A stretch of 64,000 nt of DNA from Rhizomys pruinosus (Eukaryota > Chordata > Mammalia > Rodentia > Spalacidae): contig VZQC01008777.1 in the NCBI GenBank assembly GCA_009823505.1, forward strand, positions 1,086,365 to 1,150,364. Reading direction: 5' to 3'. A program made the translations under genes and the position numbers. The notes beneath the pieces were generated by a model that was not told the origin of the DNA, searched no databases, and saw only the letters and a list, made by a program, of their open reading frames with translations. Within the stretch, counting starts at the first letter, position 1, and the number at the start of each line of letters is the position of its first letter. Positions 54,680-64,000 of the stretch are shown piece after piece.

Positions 54680-56220
54680 TTCTGTCTCTCTGAAGTGCAT
54701 ATGGATTTCTGTATTGTTCTCTACCCTTGCATAGTAATTATTTCTTAGTGATACTCTGGGTGAAAAGAAAGTCTTAGTACTCTCAAAATAATGAAGAAAA
54801 ATTCTCTTATTTTTCTGGAAGCTTTTACAGCTTGAATTTTACCTGTAGTCTTCAAATTGGTATTTTGAAATCTTTGGTTTATAACACCAAAGTTATTTTG
54901 CCTATTTTTTTCTCTTTAGCCCAACAGTATACATAGACTCATTCTTTCTCCATTAAAAAAAGTATGGGTCATCCCATTTATTCCCACAGTGAGCCATGTA
55001 GAAAACACATGTGGGAAACACAGCCTACAGATGCATCATAAGGTATCAAAATACAAAGAGAGCTGTATTCCAAAAATGGCTGTTTTATATAGCCAGTGTG
55101 ACTCATATCTCAGGGCCAAATTGTAAGCCTTCATCTATAAGCATTCATCTGTAAGAGACTACGGAATCATATTTGTAGGTTTATGTCTTGTATTTCTAAC
55201 CTGCTCTTGTGTGTGTTGTCATGAATGCTGTGGTTCCAATATGTGCCACTACACTCTTGTGCCCAGACAGATTCTTTATATTCATCTACCACCGTTGACT
55301 GTTACAATCTTTCTGTTTTCTCTTCCACAATGATCCCTGGGACTTGGGGAGAGAAGTTATGATAATGGTGTCCTATTTAAGGCTGGTCACTGTTAAGTCT
55401 CTTGTTCCTTACATGTTGACCATTCGTAAGTCCCTATATTAATCACCACGTGGTGGAATAAGAAGCTTCTCTGAGGAGAGCTGAAAGATGCATTAATTAA
55501 TATGTATACTAATAAATAATTATGAGTTTAATACTATGTCTATTTAGCTGAATGATAGTAGTTGGTTGATATGGCCTGTTACTTTTGCAGCCATAGATTC
55601 TTGGCCTTGATAATAGTATCAGGTGCAGACTCCCTACTGGGAATCAGGCATTAAATATAATTAGAAAATGATTGGTTACTCCCATAACATTTGTGCTTCC
55701 ACTGGTAAGTGGGCATACTTCACCAAACCAGTTGTTATTGTGGCTCCCAGGGTTCATAGCTGGATAAGTTTGATGATTATCTTTCTCAGACAATAACATC
55801 CGTAGCATCTTCTAGTACTACAAATGTTAGCAAGCAGAGATGTAGCACTAAGGTCCGTAAAAGTTTGGTTTTTCCTTGTTTGTTCAGGTTCTGTGACTCA
55901 AACATAGAGTCTCACTGTCAAGTTCTTGGTGGGTAACCAAATCCAATGGCAATAGCCAGGAATGTCTTCATATCTAAGCAAACTCTCTGGTCAACAACTC
56001 CAAAAGAGGGTGTCCATTCCTGGTATTTGGCATATTGTTGTTGTTGTCGTTGTTAATTTCTGTTATATATTGAGCCACTGAAACCCTATATAAGGTAACT
56101 ACATTTAACTTTAAACTTGTTTATATTGTATTATGTCAATTATATTACCTTATAATATATATTTATGTAAAGAATATATGCATATGTATGTATGAACTTC
56201 AGAGGAGGCTTTCCATTACA
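54680..56220. other. Unique AT-rich sequence, nothing recognised
   Basis: It includes a short (TTG)n at about 56034-56055. Confidence 0.5.
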
Positions 56221-56252
56221 CTTTTAAACAGCATTTTGTGTGTGTGTGTGTC

Positions 56253-56393
56253 TTTTTCGAGACAGGGTCTCCCTGTAGCCCCAGCTGTCCTGGAACTCAC
56301 TCTGTAGACCAGGCTGGCCTTGAACTCAGAAAGATCCCCCTGCCTCTGCCTGGAGTGCTAGGATTAAAGGCATGTGCCACCACGCCCAACTTT
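56253..56393 (-). mobile_element. B1 SINE
   Basis: Reverse copy from 'tttttcgagacagggtctcc' to 'catgtgccaccacgcccaac', after a short (TG)n at 56236-56252. One 5-base deletion. Confidence 0.95.
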
Positions 56394-56484
56394 AAAAGGC
56401 TTTTAATGTGAGTCATCCCTCCTCTCAGTCCCTCTTCTGGTCTATTCACCCATTCCCTACCTTTTTAAACCTCATTCATCTCTT

Positions 56485-57750
56485 GAGTGAAGATGATCAT
56501 GGTGGACAATATTTTTGATGAATTCTTGTATTTGGTCAACAAGTATTTTATTGATAATTTTTGCATTTATATTCATCAAAGTCATTGGTTTATATTTTTT
56601 GTATGTCTATTTTTTTGTTATCAGAGTAATATTAGCATTATAGTAAGAATTTATAAGTGCTTCTTCCTTTTCAATTTTATCAAATAATTTGAAGAGTATT
56701 GGTAATAGTTTTTCTTTGAAGATTTTGAAGAAGTCTATGCTTAATCCATCTGGTTTTTGATATAGATGTCACCCATTTTGTAATGTAGGCACTTAAATTT
56801 TCTTCTTATGACTGCCTTCATTGTGTCCCATGGATGGTGTGTTGTGTTGTCATTTTCAAACAGATCAATAAATTTTTTTAAAATTCTTCTTAATTTCTCC
56901 TGTCATCCAATTTTTATACAGTAGTGTCTTATTTAGATTCCATGAGTTTAGACATTTTTCCTCATTTATATTATCACTGATAACTAGGGTTATTATTTCG
57001 TAGTCAGATACAACACAGGATACTATTTCAATTTTCCTAAATCTGTGAACACTTGCTTTGTGCTGTAATGTGTGGTCAGCTTTGGAGAAAGTTCCCTGGG
57101 CTTTTGAGAAGAAAGTGCATTCCCTGGTGTTTTGTTGGAGTGATCTGTAATTGTCTGTTAGTTCAATTTGCTTTATGACGCTATTTAACTCGTGGTTTTT
57201 TCTGTTTAGTTTTTATCTGGATAACCTATCTATTGGTGAGAATAGGGTATGGAAGCCACCCACTATCGTGGTGTTTGAGCCAACAATTGATTATAGATAT
57301 TATAGATTATCTTTGATAAAGTTGTGAGTACCTATGTTTGGAATATATATGTTTAGGATTGTAATATACTTTTAGTGTATAGTGAGTGTGACGTGACCTT
57401 CCCTATCTCTTCTGAATAGCTTTAGTTTGAAGTCTTCTTTATCAGACATTTGCTTGGAGTACATTTTTCCATCTTTTACTCTAAGGTAGTATCAATAATT
57501 GATATTGAGCTGTGCTTCTTTGAGACAGTAAATCAATGGATCATATTTTCCAATTCAATTAATTTGTTTTTGTTTTTCAAGGGTGGGGAAAATTGAGATC
57601 ACTATTATTGATAGTTATTACTGACCAAAGTTTATTGAATTGATTCCTACTATGTTGGTGGTGGTGTGTTATTTTCTTTAACCTTTTTTTGGGGTAACTG
57701 CTCTGGAATTATTTATCCATTGTGTTCATTTGAGAATATTTAGTCTTCTT
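56485..57750 (-). pseudogene. L1 ORF2 N-terminal remnant
   Basis: Plus-strand words 'gtttatattttttgtatgtc', 'gaagaagtctatgcttaatc' and 'gttggagtgatctgtaattg' are reverse-complement L1 ORF2 (endonuclease and beginning of reverse transcriptase). Very diverged, no long frame left. Confidence 0.7.
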
Positions 57751-57879
57751 TTAAGACCAAAGTATTCTAATGAGTTTTCTCTGTAGATCTAGCTTGGTAA
57801 ACAAAAATCCTTTAAATCCATTTTATCATATAAAGATTTTCTTTCTCCTTCAATTACATCTGATAAAGGTGCTGTATAC

Positions 57880-58380
57880 AGTAATCTGATCTGGTATGTA
57901 CATTCTTTCATGACTTGTACAACATTAGTTGAAACCCTTCTTTCTACCTTTCATAGTCTCAAATGAAAAGTCAGCTGTTATTTCGGATGGACATGCTTTT
58001 CTATGTGACTCGTTCTTTATCTTTCACTGTATATTTCACTATATATTCTCTGTTTTGTAGATTTGTAGTTTGGACTATCATACAACGTGAGCAATTTCTT
58101 TTCTGGTCCTGTCTGCTTTCTTTTCTATAAGCTTTTATGTTGACATGTATCTCTTTACTTAGATTTGGGAAGGTTACTTTTATGATTCTGTTAAAAATAT
58201 TTTCTGTGTCATTTACCTGGGTTTCTTCTTTTTCCATACCTGTGACCCGTGGTTTTGAACTTTTGATAGTGTCTTTCCAATCCAAAGCTATTTTAGATTT
58301 GACAGTTTCATTGATTGAGTAATCCATTTCCTCCACCCTGCCTTCAAAACCTGATCTCTATTTTATCAAATCCTTTTTTG
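57880..58380 (-). pseudogene. L1 ORF1 remnant
   Basis: A 111-codon minus frame at 58001-58336 carries 'NIFNRIIKVTFPNLSKEIHV' and 'AYRKESRQDQKRN', the RNA-binding part of ORF1. It is still open, although the ends of ORF1 are lost. Confidence 0.88.
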
Positions 58381-58714
58381 ATCATTTCCTCTGAGCTTTC
58401 TGAGTTCCTGAGCCTTTCTTTGCACATTTTATTTCAGTTTTGCTTTTCTTCAGAAATTCTATTTCTTTATTGAACTATAATTTCATATTATTTTAGTTAT
58501 TTCATTTAACTGTGTTTTCATTGACTTCATTCAGTCTTCTATTTACATGCTCTTTAAGTTCCTTTAATATATCTACAATTGCTATTTTGAAAACACTGAC
58601 TTGTGTATAGCCAGGTTACCATTCTCAGGAAACATTATAACGAGTATGCTAGTTTTTGGAGGGTAGATCTTGTTTTGTTTTTCATTTAAGTTCTTTTTTT
58701 TTTTTTGTATTTTT

Positions 58715-58952
58715 TTTAAAGATTTTTTTATTTTATTTTTATTTATTTCAGTATGTGTATCAATGTACTGTCTGCATGCAGGTTTGTGCACCCGTGTCGT
58801 GCAATGCCGCGGTTGTCAGAAGAGGGTGTCAGATTCCCCTGGAACTGGAGTTTCAGATTGTTCTCAGCCGCCATGTGGGTGCTGGGGATTGAACCCTGGT
58901 CCTCTGTAAGAGCGGTCGGAGCTCTTAACCGCTAGGCCATCTCTCCAGCCCC
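58715..58952 (-). mobile_element. B2 SINE inserted in a B1 tail
   Basis: Complete, without the central duplicated block, CpG-rich. The 16-bp duplication ttttttttgtattttt lies at 58699-58714 and 58953-58968, inside the T-rich end of the next B1. Confidence 0.93.
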
Positions 58953-58968
58953 TTTTTTTTGTATTTTT

Positions 58969-59104
58969 GAGACAGGGTCTCCCTTTTAGTCCCAGCTGGC
59001 CTGGAACTTACTCTGTAGACCAGGCTGACCTTGAACTCACAAAGATCCACCTGCCTCTGCCTCTGGAGTGCTGGGATTAAAGGAGTATGCCACCAAGCCC
59101 GGCT
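58969..59104 (-). mobile_element. B1 SINE
   Basis: Reverse copy: 'gagacagggtctccctttta', 'gccaccaagcccggc'. Its A tail hosts the B2 above. Confidence 0.95.
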
Positions 59105-60003
59105 TGAGTTGTTTGTATTTTTTCAAGGAGACTGAAGCATCTGGATTTGTGTTGGTGGTGGTGTTTCTTGGTGAGGATAGTGACCTTGTCTTTATTGAAT
59201 GGGTGTTTGTATCTTTGATGGCTGTGTTCACAGCTTGTTAGCTTAGGGCTCAGGTGTGGGCTGTGCTTAGTAGTCACTCTTGGAGCCACTTTATGTTGAT
59301 GTGCAAATGTGGATATTAAGAGGATCACAGAAATGGAAGGTGGGCTGGGAGACTGCTAGGTGACCAGGTTGACAGAGAGGGCTATGTTGATCTTTGATTG
59401 GAGGTACTGGGGGAGGGGGCAGATTTCAGTCCCATAGTAACCAATAAACCTGCTAATGTAACTCTTGACTGGGTTTGTCTGGAGTGATGGACTGGCTGCA
59501 TGGTCTAAGCTATGTCTGTGAGTGTACAGATGGCTACAAGGGCGCCAAGAGCTGACCATCCTGGGTCAATATGAAAACTCTAGTACCCCAGCTAGGCGAG
59601 TAGAGTGGTAGAAAGTGTGCGGTTGGGAGTTTTCACAGGTCTGGGGGAAATCTGAAGAGCTAGTATGTACCGGAGGCTGCAGGACCTGTGTAGCCTGAAC
59701 CCTGGGAGGATAGACAGAAGGCTAGGATTAAGGACCTCTCATGTGTCAAAAGTCACAGGTAAGGCTGATGTATAGAGCTGTGTAACCAATGGTGGCAGGC
59801 AGCATGATGCTGGGGATGAGGAACTCACCTGGCTGGTGGGGTGGGGCTTCCAGGTCCAGGGCATGCATGGATCTGCACAAGCTCCAGGGGCCTGAGAGCT
59901 GAGATGGCAAGGCAAAGAGGGAACGGGTTAAGGAACTCATTGGTCTGGGGAACATGCAGGTCTGGAGTGAGCAAAAGCTGTAAGACCCAAGAAGGACTGG
60001 GAG
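59105..60003 (-). promoter_or_regulatory. Likely L1 5'-UTR (minus strand)
   Basis: A G-rich, repeat-poor stretch directly upstream of the ORF1 remnant. The position fits an L1 leader. Frames at 59037-59955 on the minus strand have no recognisable domain. It could instead be unique DNA, and similarity to the leader at 4.9 kb is not obvious. Confidence 0.5.
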
Positions 60004-60013
60004 TTTAAAATTT

Positions 60014-60017
60014 TAAG

Positions 60018-60059
<42 letters not shown>
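60014..60059. repeat. (ATT)n microsatellite
   Basis: About 15 ATT units at the A-rich end of an old B2 in reverse. Confidence 0.97.
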
Positions 60060-60060
<1 letters not shown>

Positions 60061-60200
60061 AGATTTGTTTATTTTCCTTTTATGTATGTACCTTTGCCCG
60101 AGTGCATTTAAGTATATCCTGTGTGTCTGGTGCTCTTGAAGGCCAGAAGAGGATGTCAGATTCCTTGGAACTGAATTTACAGATGGTTAAAAACTGGGAA

Positions 60201-60351
60201 CTTGCACGCCTTTAATCCTAGCACTTGAGAGGCAGAGGCAGGCGGATCTCTGTGAGTTCAAGGCCAGCCTGGTCTACAAAGTGAGTTCTAGGACAGCTGG
60301 GGCTACAGAAAGACCCTGTCTCAAAAAGACCAAAAAAAAAAAAAAAAACCC
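60201..60351 (+). mobile_element. B1 SINE (5' truncated) nested in an old B2
   Basis: Starts at 'cttgcacgcctttaatccta', without the first ~14 bases of B1, and ends in a long A tail. Confidence 0.95.
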
Positions 60352-60604
60352 GGGGGCTGGAGAGATGGCCTAGCGGTTGAGAGCGCTGACCGCTCTTACA
60401 GAGGACCCGGGTTCGATCCCCAGCACCCACATGGCGGCTGAGAACCGTCTGAAACTCCAACTCCAGGAGAACTCCAGTTCCAGGGGAATCCGACACCCTC
60501 TTCTGACCTCCGCGGCATTGCCGACATGGGTGCACAAACCTACATGCGACAGTAACTCATACACATGAACAAAAATAATAAAATTAAAAAAAAAAACAAA
60601 AAAC
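60352..60604 (+). mobile_element. Young B2 SINE inserted in the B1 tail
   Basis: Complete, CpG-rich, central duplicated block present. The tRNA-like head shows A-box-like 'tggcctagcggttgag' and B-box-like 'gggttcgatcccc'. The duplication aaaaaaaaccc lies at 60341-60351 and about 60606-60616. Confidence 0.95.
60362..60422 (+). promoter_or_regulatory. Internal pol III promoter of the young B2 (A and B boxes)
   Basis: The A-box-like tggcctagcgg and B-box-like ggttcgatcc are about 40 bases apart, as in tRNA genes. Intact here, unlike in the older copies. Activity is not shown by sequence alone. Confidence 0.65.
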
Positions 60605-60844
60605 AAAAAAAAACCCATCCAAACAAACAAAAAAACTGGGAAGTTAACCTGGATTCTGTGCAAAAGCAGCAACTGCTTTTAACTGCTGAGTCACTGCTCT
60701 GGCGGCCATTTAATCTTCTAATGAATATCCAATATAAATTTGGAGTTATCAGTTTGTTCAGTTTTCAGTCCTCTTTGTATTGTTTTCCTCAAACTTTGGC
60801 CTTTAATTTGAGATCACTCCTTTTACCTAAACAAATATCTTTAC

Positions 60845-60990
60845 AGCCACCATGCCTTTAATCCCAGTACTCAGGAAGCAGAGGGAGGCAGAACTCTGTG
60901 AGTTCAAGGCCATCTTGGTCTACACAGACAGTTCCAGGACAGCTGGAGGTGGGCAGAGAAGACCCTGTCCAAAAACGAAAAAAAAAAAAT
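60845..60990 (+). mobile_element. B1 SINE (5' truncated)
   Basis: 'gccaccatgcctttaatccc', 'gttcaaggccatcttggtct', 'agaccctgtcc' and A tail. Moderately diverged. Confidence 0.93.
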
Positions 60991-61215
60991 TATTTTTAAT
61001 TTATTTATTTTCATATGTGTATGAATGTACTGTCTGCATGTAGGTTTGCACACCCGTGTCGTGCAATGCCGCGGTTGTCAGAAGAGGGTGTCAGATTCCC
61101 CTGGAACTGGAGTTTCAGATGGTTCTCAGCCGCCATGTGGGTGCTGGGGATTGAACCCTGGTCCTCTGCAAGAGCAGTCCTCACTCTTAACCACTAGGCC
61201 ATCTCTCCAGCCCCA
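60991..61215 (-). mobile_element. Young B2 SINE at the tail of a B1
   Basis: Complete, CpG-rich, without the central duplicated block; very close to the copy at 58715-58952 (both have 'gccgcggttgtcagaagagg'). Three overlapping frames are the SINE itself. Confidence 0.95.
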
Positions 61216-61224
61216 GCTCTTTTT

Positions 61225-61985
61225 ATCTTAAGACCCCTTATTTACCTCAGTTGTTCAGGAATGTTTTATCTGTATATAATTCAAAGTTGATGGCGTTTTT
61301 CTTCATGCTCATGAAAATTTGTTTGGACTTTTGTATTTATTTCTAATGTGTTTACTGTCAGTTTTCTTATTAATTCCTTTATTAATATCAATTCCTTTTG
61401 ACTTCATTTGTGGGATCAGATATTTTTATGACGAAATGAAAAGGCCTATGTATCTTTCGTATATAATTAGAGTGGGGTTCACTGAATTTTTAAGCCAGTG
61501 GGTCAAACTTTCTATTATATTAGAAAAACAATTTGACAATACTATTTTGTTGAGTGTTACTCTTTTTTATAATACACTGCAAATAAAAACATAAGTATTT
61601 TGAATTTGTCTCAGACACTACTTCTCTTATAATAGTTTTAAATTCTTTTATCCACTAATCTTTTATATCACAAATTTTTCTTTCTTCCCTTTCTACCTGC
61701 TCTCTAAATACATAGTAAGAATTCTTTTTATTTTCTCCAAAATTCTGAAGAGCATATCTTGCCATCTGAAATTTTCCATTTTTTAATGAATTCTGTTTCT
61801 TTGAGGGTCTCCATTTGCATCCTGCTTTTTTTTTCTTTCCTCTGTCATCACTAGCAAGTGACTGGAGTTAAGCTGGTCTCTTCTTCTGCATCCAGTGCAC
61901 CAAACTATCCTTGCTTCTGAGTCCACTGCTTCTTTGTTACCTCTTAACTATCTTTCATTTTCTCTCTTTCTTCCATTATTTTTAC
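61225..61985. other. Unique AT-rich sequence, nothing recognised
   Basis: The 91-codon plus frame at 61319-61594 is hydrophobic at its start but shows no family features. Confidence 0.5.
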
Positions 61986-61994
61986 ATTATTATT

Positions 61995-62180
61995 TTTTTA
62001 TTTTATTGTTCAAGTGTATTGCTTGCATGTAGGTAGGTTCACCCGTGTCATGTAATGCCTCCCAAAGTCAGAAGAGGGTAGAGTAATGGACTGTTGCTAA
62101 CTGCCATGTGGGTGCTGGGAATTGTACCTGGGTCTCAGCAGTCAGTGCTCTTAAATGCTGAGCCATCTCTCCAGGCCTGT
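61995..62180 (-). mobile_element. Older B2 SINE
   Basis: Plus strand shows 'tgcttgcatgtaggtaggtt', 'gccatgtgggtgctggga' and 'gctgagccatctctccaggc'. The central part is deleted. Confidence 0.87.
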
Positions 62181-62199
62181 TTCTCACATTTTTTATGTG

Positions 62200-62523
62200 C
62201 CTTGAGTTTCAAGGAAGAAATATGGATTAGTTTTATTATTTATTTTTTTCTAAAGAATATTCAGTGTTTGATATGTCTGGGAGAAAACTATAAATAGATA
62301 CCTTAATTAAATCAACTATATCAACACTCTTTGGAAGCTTGTTCTATGAATGGAGTTAGTTAACTTCTTCTACCTTTACCTGAGTTGGCAAAATCCATCT
62401 CAGTTCAGCAGGCTTACACAGCAAGAGCCTTTATCTGCTGAGTTTTGCTTTGATGTGTGCATGTTGCATGTGTCTGGTCTATCTTTAGATTTAAAATTCC
62501 ATTTTAATGTGTGCATGTTCATG

Positions 62524-62555
<32 letters not shown>

Positions 62556-64000
62556 ATGTCGTGATCAGTCTTAATTCATCTTTGTCAGAACTATTGATCT
62601 TTTCCTCTTAAATTTTTATTCCATTTTGTGCTTTTAAGTGATAAAATAGGTAAGTGCCACTTCGACTGAAATCTTTCATTCACTTCCTTTGATAAGCTCA
62701 GATGACGAAGTCAATCTTAGCCTGTGGAGGAGAAGGTTGGGTCAGGAACAAATGATAAAACTGAGAAGTGGAGTGATTTTTGTTTACACATTCTTTGCCA
62801 TCAAGCAGAGAAGTTGAACTGTTTGTCTCAGAAGTGAACATCTACTTTAGCCACAGTTATTGCTTGAAGCAGTTTATTTGGTCAGAGCTGCTTCACATTT
62901 GATTTGCATCAGTTTTATTATACTCTGATCAAAGCAATATATAAATACTTCAGAGCAATATATACCTAATTTGAAGCATGCTTGAACTTTGAGATCCTCT
63001 GTACTATTCCACAGTCCTATTAGCATACATAATTAAGAGAGACCCAATTGGTAGATGCCGATATAGATCCCAATTCCTGTAATTAAGAATGCATAAAATA
63101 AATGTCTTCTGAGAAAGATGAATTTTAGAGTTTAAATAATGTTACTTAGAAAGAAAAATTACTACATTAAATTTTCCAAGTTGAAGTTTAAATTTCTTAC
63201 AATAGTAATTATATTGCTTTTTCAATTATATTGTTTTTCAAATGCAGAGAAAGGAAAATAAATGATTCCCTCCCCCAAGAAGTGAGAGAGAACGGGAAAA
63301 TAAGAAAAGCACCTGCAAAACATATTTAGAGGTAATCCTTGTGTCTGAAGGTCATTCAGGCAGCTGAATTCTGAAGTTAATTCAGCTCACATCCTTCTCT
63401 GTACTCTGCACTGATGTTTGTCGATGTTAAAAATAAAGCCTAAGTCATTTGTATTTACCAGCATTGCATTTGTGAAATCACAAGCCTGTTGCAAAAAAAA
63501 AAAAGTCCTTCATTTATCATTTACCTCCTGTGAGCTCCATCAAATAGGAAACAAATTGCACTAAAGTGTCACAAAATGATATTCCCTGGTAAAAATACCA
63601 CAGGTATATGTATGCAGAAGCTTTGAAATAATTCTAAAATATAATATTCGAGTTGTCTTAAGAAAACATTTAAGATCTACTTAGGTATGATGATGACTCC
63701 TTGCCATTTAATTAATGGTCCTAAGTCTAAATGTAAATGTTGATTTGTAAAATTAAATTGAAAAGTGGGTTCTGGAAACTTCTACTTAACATTTGTAGCT
63801 GAAGACCTATGGTCAGATGAACTCACTTTGTGAAGAATTCACATGCATTCCTCATGAAAATGGTAAGAGCCAACACTTAGTGAATATGATAATTAATCAT
63901 GATTGTTAAATTTTTGGTCTTTAGAATCACCATAGAAAAATCTTCTGGACATGTCTGTGAGGGATGTTCTAAATTAGGCTCAATGAGGTAGAAAGATCCC
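62200..64000. other. Unique AT-rich sequence to the window end
   Basis: Apart from a (TG)n at 62524-62551 and an A run at 63493-63504, no repeat, RNA gene or credible coding frame was recognised. Confidence 0.5.
62524..62551. repeat. (TG)n microsatellite
   Basis: About 14 TG units. Confidence 0.97.

Larger units (their letters stand above)
56485..60003 (-). mobile_element. Minus-strand L1 with 5'-UTR and ORF1 but no 3' end
   Basis: Reading right to left: likely 5'-UTR (60003 to about 59105 and 58690 to about 58400), ORF1 remnant (about 58380-57880), and the first ~1.2 kb of ORF2 (about 57750-56485). The 3' two thirds of ORF2, the 3'-UTR and the A tail are absent. A B1 and a B2 (58715-59104) are nested in the 5'-UTR. 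No duplication was found. Confidence 0.7.
60060..60705 (-). mobile_element. Old B2-type SINE split by a B1-B2 pair
   Basis: Left part 60060-60200 ('aggccagaagaggatgtcag') and right part 60631-60705 ('gtgcaaaagcagcaactgct'). The 12-base word aaaaactgggaa at both edges (60189-60200, 60631-60642) is the duplication of the inserted pair. Confidence 0.8.

Noticed and set aside
60362..60422. tRNA gene
   Set aside because: A and B boxes are present, but the rest is a B2 SINE head; no acceptor stem or proper cloverleaf.

Overview
The window looks like non-coding nuclear DNA from a muroid rodent. It is AT-rich, and I found no convincing host protein-coding gene, rRNA, tRNA gene or CRISPR array. The organism call rests on many B1 (7SL-derived) and B2 (tRNA-derived) SINEs together with rodent-style L1 LINEs and a MaLR-type LTR element. 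The B2 copies have a distinctive distal half that reads, on the sense strand, 'gacctccgcggcattgca' and then 'gcagacagtaca'. As I remember the mouse and rat B2 consensus, this differs from both, so a cricetid-type rodent (vole, hamster or deer mouse group) is the most likely source. The species is not assigned.

Layout. 1-3.9 kb holds L1 3'-UTR fragments on both strands, B1/B2 copies and a 21-bp minisatellite. 4.9-10.9 kb is one nearly full-length, older L1 on the + strand with a 13-bp target-site duplication; SINEs and a small L1 tail are nested in its ORF2. 11-16.5 kb is mostly unique AT-rich DNA with B2 copies, a (TG)n tract and an L1 scrap. 16.6-24.8 kb is a second complete L1 insertion on the + strand. 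It has tandem 202-bp promoter monomers at its 5' end, ORF1 and ORF2 regions broken by many small indels, a long 3'-UTR, a tail of non-L1 sequence that looks like a 3' transduction, and a perfect 17-bp target-site duplication around the whole unit. 25-29 kb holds L1 scraps, SINEs and a long (AG)n tract. 30.3-32.2 kb is a MaLR-like LTR element, itself hit by an L1 fragment that looks inverted by twin priming. 34-42 kb contains 5'-truncated L1s with at least two kinds of 3'-UTR. 42.7-50.7 kb has B2 copies, a possible solo LTR fragment, indel-rich B2 copies, and a 153-bp L1 tail with a 15-bp duplication. 51.1-52.4 kb is a young-looking 5'-truncated L1 whose last 170 ORF2 codons are still open. 56.4-60 kb is a minus-strand L1 with ORF1 and 5'-UTR but no 3' end. 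60-62.2 kb is a pile-up of SINEs. The rest is unique sequence in which I see nothing.

No genes here work together in a pathway; the history is one of repeated retrotransposition. L1 ORF2 (endonuclease and reverse transcriptase) would have supplied the machinery, and the SINEs and MaLR used that or related machinery. The most informative points are the L1 with monomers plus transduction, the mismatch between its well-kept CpGs and its indel-broken frames (possible assembly error), the inverted L1 piece inside the MaLR, the exchange of L1 3'-UTR types, and a pair of near-perfect palindromes at about 30.2 kb. No undescribed defence or enzyme system was found.
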